Source of the DNA: CAIWHR01 sp035541655 | Lineage (GTDB): Bacteria; Pseudomonadota; Gammaproteobacteria; Burkholderiales; Casimicrobiaceae | NCBI GenBank assembly: GCA_035541655.1 | Contig: DATKMY010000096.1 | Span: forward strand, 76,135-140,134 | Direction of reading: 5' to 3' | Length of the DNA: 64,000 nucleotides | Shown here: in pieces, positions 24,586-33,532 of the stretch | How positions within the stretch are numbered: the stretch's first letter is position 1 | How the letters are laid out: each line of letters opens with the position of its first letter | Position numbers and translations under genes: made by a program | The notes under the pieces: generated by a model | What the model was told of the DNA's origin: nothing | Databases searched by the model: none | Seen by the model: only the letters and a program-made list of their open reading frames with translations

Positions 24586-27321
24586 GTGACGACGACGACC
24601 GCCGGCCCATCGATGGCCGCAGGCAAGGCCGCATACAGCCGCGAACAGATCTCGGTGCTCGCGATGAACACGCTTGCGTTTGCGGTGAACTTCGCCGTGT
24701 GGGTGATGTTCTCGGTGATAGGAATCAAGATCAAGGCGGAGCTCAACCTCAACGAAACCGAATTCGGCCTGCTGGTCGCCACGCCCATCCTGACCGGCTC
24801 GCTGGTGCGGCTGCCGCTGGGCATTCTGACCGACCGCTACGGCGGGAGGCGCGTCTACTTTCTGCAGATGCTCGCCGTCGTCGTCCCGACATGGTTGCTG
24901 TCGTACGCGACGCAGTATTGGCAGTACCTCGTGCTCGGACTGTTCGTCGGCGTGGCCGGAGGCTCGTTCGCCGTCGGCATCGCGTACACGTCGGCCTGGT
25001 TCAGCAAGGAGCGCCAGGGCACGGCGATGGGCATCTTCGGCGCCGGCAACGCGGGCTCCTCGCTCACCAAGTTCGCCGCTCCGCTGATCATCGCTGCCTC
25101 GGCTGCGGGCTCGTGGCGCGCGGTGCCGCAGGTCTACGCAGTCGCGATGCTCGCGATGGCGGTTGTGTTCTGGTTCCTCACCTACGACGACCCGCTGCAC
25201 CGCAAGGGCGCGGAGGACCGACGGCACCCCACGCTCGGCGAGCAGCTGACGCCGCTGCTCGACCTGCGTGTCTGGCGCTTCGGGCTCGCGTACTACTTCG
25301 TGTTCGGAGCGTTCGTCGCGATGGCGCTCTGGCTGCCCAAGTACTACGTGGGCGAGTATGGGCTGCCGCTCGCGACCGCGGCCTTCCTGACCATTCTCTT
25401 CGACCTGCCCTCGGGAGCGATCCGGGCGCTGGGCGGCTGGGCCTCCGACAAGTGGGGCGGAAGCACGGTGACGTGGTGGGTGCTCTGGGTGAGCCTCGTC
25501 TGCATGTTCCTGCTCTCCTATCCGCCGACGACGATGATCATCCACGGGATCAAGGGCGACGTTGCCGTCGACATCGGCGTCGGCGTCGGTGCTTTCACCG
25601 CGCTGATCTTCGTCGCCGGGCTCGCGCAGGGATTCGGGAAGGCGAGCGTCTACCGGAGCCTCGCGGATCACTACGCGAGCAACATGGGCGTGGTCGGAGG
25701 CATCGTCGGCGTCATCGGAGGCTTGGGCGGGTTCACGCTGCCGATCATGTTCGGCGTCGCCGCCGACGTGATCGGCGTGCGCTCGAGCTGCTTCATGCTG
25801 ATGACACTCGTCGTCGTCGTGACGATGATCTGGATGTGGGTGGCCGAGCGCAACGAGCGCGAGGGCATCCTCGAGCAGCACGCCGCGGCGCGCGCGGCGC
25901 TCGCGGGCGCGGAGCTGATCGAGCCCGTGCGCCGGCGCCGCCACGTGCTCGTCGACTGGAGGCCGGACGACGAGACGTTCTGGGCGGCGACGGGTCGCCG
26001 GATCGCCACGCGCAACCTTCTCGTGTCGATGCCGGCGCTGCTGCTCGCGTTCGCCGTCTGGGTCGTGTGGAGCGTGATCGTCGTCGAGTTGCCACGCATC
26101 GGTTTCAGGTTCACGACCAGCCAGCTCTTCTGGCTGGCGGCGCTGCCCGGGCTGTCGGGAGCGGTGTTCCGCGCGCTCTATTCGTTCGTCGTGCCGATCT
26201 TCGGCGGTCGCAACTGGACGGTGTGGAGCACGACGATGCTGCTGCTGCCGACGCTGTGGATCGGATTCGCCGTGCAGGACCCGACGACCAACTACGCGGT
26301 GTTCGCAGCGATCGCGCTGCTCTGCGGCCTGGGTGCGGGCAATTTCTCCTCCTCGATGGCGCACATCAGCTTTCTCTACCCCAAGCGCCTGCAGGGCACC
26401 GCGCTGGGCGCGAACGCAGGCGTGGGCAACCTCGGCGTAGGCATCGCGCAGCTCGTCGCGCCGCTCGCCACGTACGCGGGCGCCCTGCTGGTCATGGGCG
26501 GCAGCCCGCAGACGCGCGAATTCGCGGGCGTAGCGGTGCCGGTCTGGGTGCAGAACGCGGGGTTCATATGGGTGCCGCCGATCGTGCTCGCCGTGATCGC
26601 GGCCTGGTTCGGCATGGACAACATCGCAGCCGTGCGCGCCGGCTTCGCCGAGCAGGTCGCGATCATCCGCAACAAGCACCAGTGGCGGATGAGCTGGCTC
26701 TACATCGGCACGTTCGGGTCGTTCATCGGCCTCGCCGTCGGCTTCCCGATGCTCGTCAACACCCAGTTTCCCGGCGTGGACGCGTTCAAGTTCGCATTCG
26801 TCGGTCCTCTGCTCGGGGCGCTGGTGCGGCCGATCGGCGGCTGGCTCGCCGACCGCGTCGGCGGCGCGATCATAACGGTCCTTATCTTCGTCGTGATGAC
26901 GGCGGCGCCGCTCGCGGCGGCCTTCTTCCTGCCCTCGGCGAACGGCGGCGGCAGCCTGATCGGCTTCGTACTCGCGTTCATGGTGCTGTTCGTCGCAGCG
27001 GGCGTCGGCAACGGCTCGACGTTCCGGATGATCCCGATCATCTTCCGCACGCTGCGCGAGCGGACGGTAAGCGATCCCCGCGACGCAGCCGCGCTCGAGC
27101 AGGCGCGCCGCGAAGGGAGCACCGAAGGCGCCGCTGCGCTTGGATGGAGCTCGGCGATGGCGGCGTTCGGCTGCGCCTACATCCCGATCGCGTACGGCAC
27201 GTCGATCGACCTCACCGGGAGTCCGCGCGCGGCGCTTCTCTTCTTCAGCCTCTTCTATCTCACCTGCGTGCTGGGGACGTGGCGCTGGTACGCGCGCCGA
27301 GGGGCCGAGGTCCGCTGCTGA
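24586..27321 (+). CDS. narK: NarK1-NarK2 fused nitrate/nitrite transporter
   Basis: 911 aa from a GTG with AGAGGA upstream; an ATG at 24613 is the next choice. Residues ~15-430 are a NarK1-type MFS carrier (VNFAVWVMFSVIGIKIK, RLPLGILTDRYGGRRVYF, GNAGSSLTKFAAPL). Residues ~455-911 are a NarK2-type carrier (GLGAGNFSSSMAHISFLYP, AAGVGNGSTFRMIPIIF, ALYSFVVPIFGG), giving about 24 helices. The soluble linker contains VDWRPDDETFWAATG. In Paracoccus the same fusion combines nitrate/H+ symport (NarK1) with nitrate/nitrite exchange (NarK2). It is divergent from narK2-narGHJI. Confidence 0.95.
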   Translation: MTTTTAGPSMAAGKAAYSREQISVLAMNTLAFAVNFAVWVMFSVIGIKIKAELNLNETEFGLLVATPILTGSLVRLPLGILTDRYGGRRVYFLQMLAVVVPTWLLSYATQYWQYLVLGLFVGVAGGSFAVGIAYTSAWFSKERQGTAMGIFGAGNAGSSLTKFAAPLIIAASAAGSWRAVPQVYAVAMLAMAVVFWFLTYDDPLHRKGAEDRRHPTLGEQLTPLLDLRVWRFGLAYYFVFGAFVAMALWLPKYYVGEYGLPLATAAFLTILFDLPSGAIRALGGWASDKWGGSTVTWWVLWVSLVCMFLLSYPPTTMIIHGIKGDVAVDIGVGVGAFTALIFVAGLAQGFGKASVYRSLADHYASNMGVVGGIVGVIGGLGGFTLPIMFGVAADVIGVRSSCFMLMTLVVVVTMIWMWVAERNEREGILEQHAAARAALAGAELIEPVRRRRHVLVDWRPDDETFWAATGRRIATRNLLVSMPALLLAFAVWVVWSVIVVELPRIGFRFTTSQLFWLAALPGLSGAVFRALYSFVVPIFGGRNWTVWSTTMLLLPTLWIGFAVQDPTTNYAVFAAIALLCGLGAGNFSSSMAHISFLYPKRLQGTALGANAGVGNLGVGIAQLVAPLATYAGALLVMGGSPQTREFAGVAVPVWVQNAGFIWVPPIVLAVIAAWFGMDNIAAVRAGFAEQVAIIRNKHQWRMSWLYIGTFGSFIGLAVGFPMLVNTQFPGVDAFKFAFVGPLLGALVRPIGGWLADRVGGAIITVLIFVVMTAAPLAAAFFLPSANGGGSLIGFVLAFMVLFVAAGVGNGSTFRMIPIIFRTLRERTVSDPRDAAALEQARREGSTEGAAALGWSSAMAAFGCAYIPIAYGTSIDLTGSPRAALLFFSLFYLTCVLGTWRWYARRGAEVRC

Positions 27322-27390
27322 AAAGCGACGGTCCGATCGCAGGCCACGCGGCCGCAAGGGGCGCGCCGGGTGCTGGCGCGGCAGCCGACC

Positions 27391-28044
27391 TCAGCCGCGC
27401 GCGGCGACGCCGTGCTCGACGGCCCACAGCGCGGCCTGCACGCGGCTCGCGAGATTCAGCTTGCGCAGGATGTGCTGGACGTGGATCTTGACGGTGCTCT
27501 CGGCTACGTCGAGCTCGCGGGCGATTTCCTTGTTGCTCATCCCGCGCGCGATATGCACGAGTATCTCGCGCTCGCGCGTCGAGAGGACGTCGTCTGGAGT
27601 GCGCGTCACGTTGCCGCGCACCTGCTCGACGAGCTTGCCGGTCATCTCCGGCGAAATGACCGAATCGCCGTCGGCCGCGCGCCGGATCGCCGCGACCAGG
27701 AATTCGCCGTCGATGTTCTTCAGCAGATAGCCGCTCGCGCCACTGCGCAGCGCGGCCAGCAGGTCCTGCGCGTCCTCGGAGACCGTCAACATCACGACTT
27801 GTGCTGCGGGCGCATCCTTGCGGATCGCGCCAATCGCCTCGACGCCCGAAATGCCCGGCATGTTGAGATCGAGCAGGACGACGTCGGGCTGCGTGGCGGC
27901 GACCACCTTGATGCCCTCGAACCCGTCGGCCGCCTCCCCGACGACGGAAAGCTCGGGCTCGCGCGCGAGTAGCGCGATCAGTCCGCGCCTGAAGAGCGTA
28001 TGGTCGTCGATGACGGCGACACGTACCGGAGCCGGCTGCACCAT
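27391..28044 (-). CDS. narL: Nitrate-responsive response regulator NarL
   Basis: 217 aa. The receiver domain (1-~120) has VIDDHTLFRRG acidic pocket and phospho-acceptor Asp59 in VVLLDLNMPGISG, then the conserved Lys in GYLLKN. The C-terminal LuxR-type HTH is LSTREREILVHIARGMSNKEIARELDVAESTVKIHVQHILRKL. It is 25 bp after narX on the minus strand and converges with the narK fusion gene. Expected to bind near the nar promoters when nitrate or nitrite is sensed by NarX. Confidence 0.95.
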   Translation of the reverse strand: MVQPAPVRVAVIDDHTLFRRGLIALLAREPELSVVGEAADGFEGIKVVAATQPDVVLLDLNMPGISGVEAIGAIRKDAPAAQVVMLTVSEDAQDLLAALRSGASGYLLKNIDGEFLVAAIRRAADGDSVISPEMTGKLVEQVRGNVTRTPDDVLSTREREILVHIARGMSNKEIARELDVAESTVKIHVQHILRKLNLASRVQAALWAVEHGVAARG

Positions 28045-28069
28045 GCGCTTCTCGCCGCCGTCCGGCGCC

Positions 28070-29986
28070 TCAGGCGGCGGCCTTCTCGCCGATCGGAACG
28101 CTGAGCGTGATCTCGGTGCCGCGCCCCCGTTCCGACCGGATGCTCACGTTCGCACCGATGCGCTCGGCGCGCTCGCGCATGATCCGCAGCCCCACGTGCT
28201 CGTCGCCCTCGGCGAAGGAGCGCCTCGCGTCGAAGCCGCATCCGTCGTCCCGGATCACGAACACGTGGCCGGGACCGCGCGAAACCTCCACCGCGACGCT
28301 GTTGGCGCGGGCGTGCTTGCGCACGTTCGACAGCGCCTCCTGCACGATGTGCATGACCTGAAGCTGGGTCTCCGGGTCGAGTGGCAGCGAGTTGCCGCGG
28401 CTCTTGAGCGATGCGGGGACGCCAGCCTGCCGCTCGAAGCGCGCGAGGAGCGAGCGGATGCCGTGCTCGACGTCGCCTCCGCCGGCGCGCGTGCGGAAGT
28501 GCGTGAGCAGCTCCCGGACGTCGGCGTAGGACTCCTGCACGCCGGCCTGGATCTCGTCGGCGACCCGCGTTGCCTCCGCGGCCCTGCCGCCGGCGATCGA
28601 GCGCCGCAGCAGCTGCACCTGCAGGTTGAGGAACGCCAGCGATTGGGCGATCGAGTCGTGGAGCTCCTGCGCGAGCAGGTTGCGTTCCTCGGCGACGGCG
28701 AGCTCGCGCTCGCGGGAGGCGAGGCGGATGTTCTCGATCGCCGCGCCGAAGTGGTGGCCGAGACTCTCGAGCATGTGCCGCGTCTCGCTGGAGAGCTCGC
28801 GCGCGTCGGCGAAGAAGAGGTTGTAGACGCCGAGCACCTCGCGGTGTGCGGTGATCGGCAGCGCGGCGACGGTGCCGAAGCCGGCGTCGCGGCAATGCGG
28901 CAGGCTGACGGCGAAAGGCAGCGGGTGTCCGCTGAGCACGTGGATCACCGCGCCTTCGCGCCTCGCGGCGTCGCCGCACGCGCATTCGCCGCGGCCGATG
29001 CAGGACTCGCGCTCGAGAAACGATCCGGGCAAGCCTTCGTCGACGTAGCGGAACATGCTGCCGTCCTCGCGCGAGACCAGGCGCACGAGCCCCGCGGAGG
29101 CGCCGGTCGCGACCATCAGGCGACGCAGGAAGCCGCGGCAGAGATCCTCGAGCGAGCTCGACGCGTTCATATAGGCGGTCATGTCGTAGAGCGTCGCGAG
29201 GCGCCCGTTCTGCTCGGCGAGCGACCGCGTCTTGTCGGCGACGCGCGCCTCGAGCGTGCGGTACGAATGCTCGAGATGCTCGGCCATGTGATTGAACCCC
29301 GCGGCGAGCGCGCCGAACTCGTCCTTGGACTTGACCGGAAGGCGCGCCGCGAAGTCGCCGAGCGCCATCCGGCGCAACCCGTGTTCGAGCCGATGAACCG
29401 GGCGGATCACGAAACGGAACGACAGGTAGATGAGCGCGAGCGTGCCGATCATCGCGAGCGCGACGAGCACGAGCTGGATCTGGCGCAGGAGGCGCGTCGT
29501 TTCGATGCTGTCGCGCTCGATCGTGGCGACCAGGCGATCGACGGTGCCGACGAACCCTTCGATCTGCTCCCGCTGGACGTCGAGCGGAGCGCCCAGCGAA
29601 ACGCGCCGAAACGCGGGCGCGAGCGCATGCCATTCGCGATCGAACGCGGCAAACTGGCTGTCGATCTCCTTGGTCATCGGCACGTACAGCGGACGAAGCG
29701 GATCGCCTTCGCGGAGCGTTGCGGCGATCCGGTCGAACGCGTCGATCTCCCCGGCGATCGCCGCCCTTGCGGCGGGGGCGGCGGGTTCGGTCCGCATTGC
29801 TTCGAGGCCGAGAAACGCGAGCCGATAGGTGCGCATGCGCAGGCTGCCGGCGTCGTTTATCGCCGCGGCGTTGCCGTCGAGCCGCCACGACACGGGCAGC
29901 GTGAGGCCGATGGAGACGAGCGCGAGCGCCAGGAAGAGTATCTGGACGCCGACGAGCTTCGAGGACAGCGTGCGCGGAAAGGCCAT
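28070..29986 (-). CDS. narX: Nitrate/nitrite sensor histidine kinase NarX
   Basis: 638 aa from the ATG ending at 29986 (a TTG nine bases upstream is weaker). TM1 is at ~11-34, followed by the periplasmic nitrate-binding P-box AINDAGSLRMRTYRL (~42-56). TM2 lies near 165-190, then a HAMP segment (RPVHRLEHGLRRMALGDFAARL). The central GAF-like module has a Cys cluster, CIGRGECACGD, as in NarX. Kinase: H-box LLAQELHDSIAQSLAFL, N-box ALSNVRKHARA and G-box RDDGCGFD (HisKA_3 class). Partner of the adjacent NarL. Confidence 0.95.
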   Translation of the reverse strand: MAFPRTLSSKLVGVQILFLALALVSIGLTLPVSWRLDGNAAAINDAGSLRMRTYRLAFLGLEAMRTEPAAPAARAAIAGEIDAFDRIAATLREGDPLRPLYVPMTKEIDSQFAAFDREWHALAPAFRRVSLGAPLDVQREQIEGFVGTVDRLVATIERDSIETTRLLRQIQLVLVALAMIGTLALIYLSFRFVIRPVHRLEHGLRRMALGDFAARLPVKSKDEFGALAAGFNHMAEHLEHSYRTLEARVADKTRSLAEQNGRLATLYDMTAYMNASSSLEDLCRGFLRRLMVATGASAGLVRLVSREDGSMFRYVDEGLPGSFLERESCIGRGECACGDAARREGAVIHVLSGHPLPFAVSLPHCRDAGFGTVAALPITAHREVLGVYNLFFADARELSSETRHMLESLGHHFGAAIENIRLASRERELAVAEERNLLAQELHDSIAQSLAFLNLQVQLLRRSIAGGRAAEATRVADEIQAGVQESYADVRELLTHFRTRAGGGDVEHGIRSLLARFERQAGVPASLKSRGNSLPLDPETQLQVMHIVQEALSNVRKHARANSVAVEVSRGPGHVFVIRDDGCGFDARRSFAEGDEHVGLRIMRERAERIGANVSIRSERGRGTEITLSVPIGEKAAA

Positions 29987-30042
29987 AAACGGCAAGTATC
30001 GGCGCTGGGGAACCGTCCAACAAGTGCAGCGCGGCGCATGGA

Positions 30043-30056
30043 TTGACTTTGGTCAA
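30043..30056. promoter_or_regulatory. FNR/DNR-like box TTGAC-TTTG-GTCAA upstream of narX
   Basis: Same dyad arms as the site at 24493. It lies 57 bp before the narX ATG on the minus side and 146 bp before nikR on the plus side. narX is the more natural target. I could not assign a convincing -10 at the ideal spacing for either gene. Confidence 0.55.
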
Positions 30057-30201
30057 TGAGATTCGCGGGCCGGGCGGCGAGCGGGGACAGCCTCGGCGGC
30101 GGCACAGCGACTTGCCGTATGCTTGGTCGCTGGGGTCCGGCGAACGCGTCGGAGGTCCCGCGCGGCGCCACAGTCGCGCCGCCCAAGAACGGAGGGAAGC
30201 G

Positions 30202-30672
30202 ATGGAGCGCATTACGATCTCGGTCGACGAGAAGCTTGCGAAGGAGTTCGACGCGATCATCAAGAAGCGAGGCTACACGAGCCGCTCGGAGGCGATGCGC
30301 GACCTCCTGCGTCGCGACGTTGAGGCGAACCGCATCGCCTACGAGCAGAAGTCGTACTGCGTCGCAAATTTCTCCTATGTCTACGATCACCATTCGCGCG
30401 ACCTTGCCGAGCGGCTGATGTCCGCGCAGCACGATCATCACGACATGGTGATCTCGACGATGCACGTGCATCTCGACCACGAACATTGCCTGGAAACGGT
30501 GATGCTCAGAGGTCCGACCGCCGCGGTGCGCTCGTTCGCAAATGCGATGCAGGCCGAGCGTGGATTGCGGCATGCGCAGATGAACCTCGTCACCGTCGAT
30601 CCGGGCGACGCGCACCAGACGCTGGGCGGCCACCAGCATCGCGGCCACATGCACCTCGTTCCGCGCTCCTGA
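30202..30672 (+). CDS. nikR: Nickel-responsive regulator NikR
   Basis: 156 aa. The ATG at 30202 follows GGAGGGAAG. The ribbon-helix-helix DNA-binding domain is RITISVDEKLAKEFDAIIKKRGYTSRSEAMRDLLRR (1-38). The C-terminal ACT-like domain contains the four nickel ligands expected for NikR: His77, His88, His90 and Cys96 (segment STMHVHLDHEHCLE). A His-rich tail (GGHQHRGHMH) is extra. It represses nickel uptake genes when Ni(II) is sufficient; the convergent NiCoT permease gene just downstream is the likely target. Confidence 0.96.
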   Translation: MERITISVDEKLAKEFDAIIKKRGYTSRSEAMRDLLRRDVEANRIAYEQKSYCVANFSYVYDHHSRDLAERLMSAQHDHHDMVISTMHVHLDHEHCLETVMLRGPTAAVRSFANAMQAERGLRHAQMNLVTVDPGDAHQTLGGHQHRGHMHLVPRS

Positions 30673-30719
30673 ATCGAGCGGATTCGACGATCGCGGCGCG
30701 GACCGCGGTCGCCGACGCC

Positions 30720-31862
30720 TCAGCTATGCATGTGCCGGTGCGAGTGCCGGATCCCGCTCGCGTGCGCGTGCGGATGGGCATGCAACAGCAACGGCTCGCC
30801 GTAGCGCTCCTCGAGACGCCCGAACTTCCACCATGCGGCGGAGAGTACCCACGCAACGAGGAAGAGGCCGACGATCAGGTAACCGAGGCCGCCGAATTCC
30901 AGCCCTCCGACGAAGTCGAAGAAGGGCCCGTGCAGGTCCAGCATGCCGGTCAGCACCTGAGTGAGCTCGATCGTGCCGATCAGAAGCGCGACGACGACGG
31001 AGATTGCCGTGGTCGTGAGATTGTAGAAGATCTTGCGCAGCGGATTGACGAACGCCCAGTTGTACGCCTTCGACATCAGAACGCCGTCCGTCGTGTCCAT
31101 CAACGTCATCGCCGCCGCGAACAGGATCGGCAGGCAGAGAATCGCGAGGATCGGCAGGTCCCCGGCGGAAGCCCCTGCGGTCATCGCCAGCAATCCGACC
31201 TCGGTAGCGGTGTCGAAACCCAGGCCGAACAGCACGCCGAGGGGGTACATCTGCCAGCTGTGATTCAACATCTTCTTCAAGCGCCCGCCGAACAACCGGT
31301 TGAGGAGACCGCGGCGCAGCAGCAGCTCCTCGAGGTGCGTGTGATCGTGCGTTCCCGCCTTCGCCTTCTTCCAGACGCCGACGATGTCGAGCAGCACCAG
31401 CAGGTTGAGGATCCCGATGATCCACAGAAAGGTGCCGGAGACACCGGCCCCGATGATTCCGCCGACGTTCTTGAGCTGGGGCAAGTCCTGCTTTAGCGCG
31501 GCTGCCGCAAACGTGATGGCGATTGCGAGCAAGAACACGATCGTCGAATGGCCGAGCGAGAAGAAAAATCCCACCCCGAGCGGACGGCGGCCTTTCTGGA
31601 GCATGTAGCGCACCGTGTCATCGATCGCCGCGATGTGGTCGGCGTCGAACGCATGCCGGAGGCCGAACATGTAGGCGACGAGCCCCAGCCCGACCAGCGC
31701 CGGGTGGGCGGCGGCGTAGTACAGATACAGCGACCAGCCAAGCGCGTGCAGTGCCGCGATCGAGCCGTAGAGCCCGGCAAGTCGTAGCCACTCGGCAGGG
31801 GTGAACGCCCGCATCCGCCGGCGGGGCGCGGTCGCTCCTGGGACGTACGCATATTCGGACAC
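30720..31862 (-). CDS. Nickel/cobalt permease, NiCoT family (HoxN/NixA)
   Basis: 380 aa from a GTG ending at 31862 preceded by GGAAGGGGAAGGA; longer upstream reading lacks membrane character, and an ATG at 31814 is an alternative. The family signature RHAFDADHIAAIDD (HxxxxDH, His70-Asp75-His76) lies in helix II. LGFDTATEVGLLAMTAG is the second NiCoT motif. About eight membrane segments are seen, plus a cytoplasmic His-containing loop (GTHDHTHLEE) and a His-rich C-terminus (HAHPHAHASGIRHSHRHMH). It imports Ni2+ and/or Co2+ with high affinity. It faces nikR tail to tail, 47 bp apart. Confidence 0.94.
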   Translation of the reverse strand: MSEYAYVPGATAPRRRMRAFTPAEWLRLAGLYGSIAALHALGWSLYLYYAAAHPALVGLGLVAYMFGLRHAFDADHIAAIDDTVRYMLQKGRRPLGVGFFFSLGHSTIVFLLAIAITFAAAALKQDLPQLKNVGGIIGAGVSGTFLWIIGILNLLVLLDIVGVWKKAKAGTHDHTHLEELLLRRGLLNRLFGGRLKKMLNHSWQMYPLGVLFGLGFDTATEVGLLAMTAGASAGDLPILAILCLPILFAAAMTLMDTTDGVLMSKAYNWAFVNPLRKIFYNLTTTAISVVVALLIGTIELTQVLTGMLDLHGPFFDFVGGLEFGGLGYLIVGLFLVAWVLSAAWWKFGRLEERYGEPLLLHAHPHAHASGIRHSHRHMHS

Positions 31863-32203
31863 GGGTCCTTCCCCTTCCAAACCAGGCTGCGGCTGTCGGG
31901 CAGGGACACCAATCCCCGCGCGGTTGCAGCGGGATTCGCGGGACGCACTCAGTGCCGCTGTCAGCGCTGCAACACGACCCAACGTCTTCCAGCGTGGGAA
32001 CACATGTAGCATTCTTCACACCGCCTGTCGATGACCGGGGTCAAAATCCATCGCCGAGCGCGCCGTCCATCCGGTCGTGCGCTCGTCGGTGGGAACAATT
32101 ATACTAAAGTGCCTACGAGGGGGGCGATTGGATCACGCGCGGTGCGAGTGAATGCTCGTCGGGCTGGCATCCGCCGTGCTCGCGCTCCCGGCTTTGGCTG
32201 ACG
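31863..32203. other. Leader/intergenic stretch upstream of the NiCoT gene
   Basis: No gene is convincing here. Read on the minus strand it has a TATAAT at 32098-32103, a near-FNR dyad at 32031-32044 and a hairpin-forming AATCCC/GGGATT pair near 31912-31935. An untranslated leader up to ~230 nt is possible. I looked for the cobalamin riboswitch B12 box and did not find it. The plus-strand side carries the first codons of the broken receptor gene. Confidence 0.4.
32031..32044. promoter_or_regulatory. Near-match FNR/DNR-like box ATGAC-CGGG-GTCAA
   Basis: One mismatch from the TTGAC-N4-GTCAA sites at 24493 and 30043. It lies ~170 bp upstream of the NiCoT GTG. If transcription of the permease were activated from a centre at -41.5, the -10 would fall near 32003-32008, where only a weak hexamer is present. 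Assignment is tentative. Confidence 0.35.
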
Positions 32204-33442
32204 GTGTGCAGCGCCTCGATGCCGTCGGATTACTCGGCACCGCTCGCCGGTGGCGCGCTGCAGACCACCGCATACTGGTTCAAGTACAGGCTCAACCTCT
32301 TCTCCGACTTCACCTACTTCCTGGACGATCCGGTGAACGGCGACCAGTTCGAGCAAGCCGACGACCGCAACGTCTACGGCTGGACCGGGAGCTGGTCGAA
32401 GGCCGGCGAGCTCTATGGCGCTCCGACGCGCAACACGCTGGGATTCGAGCTGCGCCAGGACCGAATCGATCCGGTCGGTCTGTACGCGACTCGCGAGCGC
32501 GAGCGTCTGTCGACGACGCGCCAGGACGACGTCGTCGAAGGGAGCGTCGGCATCTACGCACAGAACGACACGCAGTGGAGCGACTGGTCTCGATCGGTCG
32601 TCGGCATCCGTTACGACCGGTACCACTTCGATGTCGATTCGAGCATTCCGGAGAATTCCGGCATCGTGAATTCCGGCATCGCGTCGCCGAAAGCCTCTCT
32701 CGTCTTCGGGCCGTGGTCGAAGACCGAGTACTTCCTCAACGCGGGCTCCGGGTTTCACAGCAACGACGCGCGAGGCGTCACGATCAAGGTCGATCCGAAG
32801 ACGGGCGAGCCGGTCGATGCGGCGACGCCTCTCGTGCGCAGCACGGGGGCCGAACTCGGGGCGCGAACCGAAGCGATTGCGAATGTGCAGTCGTCGCTCG
32901 CGCTCTGGTACCTGAAGCTCGGGAGTGAGCTCGTGTTCGCCGGCGACGCCGGGACGACCGAGGCCGGGCGACCTTCCAAGCGTTACGGGATCGAATGGAA
33001 CAATCGCTGGCGGCCGACGCCGTGGCTCTTCGTCGATCTCGACGTCGCGTGGAACCACGCCCGCTTTTCCGACGGCGGATCGGAAGGCCCCTATATCCCC
33101 GGCGCGCCCGACGCGGTCATCGCTGCGGGTCTGGCGGTCGACCGGTACGGGCCATGGTCCGGCGCGATTTTCATGCGCTACATCGGCTCGTATCCTTTGA
33201 TCGAGGACAACAGCGTGCGCGCCGATCCGTCGACGGTATTCGACGCGCAGGCTGGTTACCTGATCGATCCGAAGACGAAGCTGCGCCTCGACGTATTCAA
33301 TCTCTTCAACGCCAAGACGAACGACATCACGTACTACTACACGTCGCGATTGCCCGGCGAACCGCCGGAGGGCGTCGCCGACACGCACATCCACCCTGGC
33401 GAGAAGCGCAGCTTTCGGGTGACGCTTTCCTATGCTTTCTGA
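32152..33442 (+). pseudogene. 5'-truncated TonB-dependent receptor (signal and plug lost)
   Basis: An in-frame barrel of 412 codons at 32204-33442 has outer-membrane receptor features: GALQTTAYWFKYRLNLF, WSKTEYFLNAGSGFHSNDARG, QSSLALWYLKLGSELVFAGDAGTTEAG, a TonB-box-independent C-terminus LDVFNLFNAKTNDITYYY and terminal Phe in FRVTLSYAF. A complete receptor needs roughly 250 more N-terminal residues for the TonB box and plug. A signal-peptide-like start, MLVGLASAVLALPALADG, is at 32152 in a different frame. This is best explained by an internal deletion plus frameshift. Proximity to nikR/NiCoT suggests a former metal or metallophore receptor. Confidence 0.7.
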
Positions 33443-33532
33443 GCGGAGCGACCGGCGGCTCGTCCCCGCAAGGGCGCGACGAGCGCGGTCGAGGCGGCGC
33501 CGGCCATGCGTGTGCGGATGCCCGCCGCGATC

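Noticed and set aside
24433..27357. 974-codon open frame on the minus strand
   Set aside because: Antisense of the narK1-narK2 fusion; the plus strand encodes two clear transporter domains with conserved signatures.
31863..32030. Cobalamin or NiCo riboswitch in the nickel permease leader
   Set aside because: A hairpin is possible, but no B12-box or other riboswitch core was recognisable on the minus strand.
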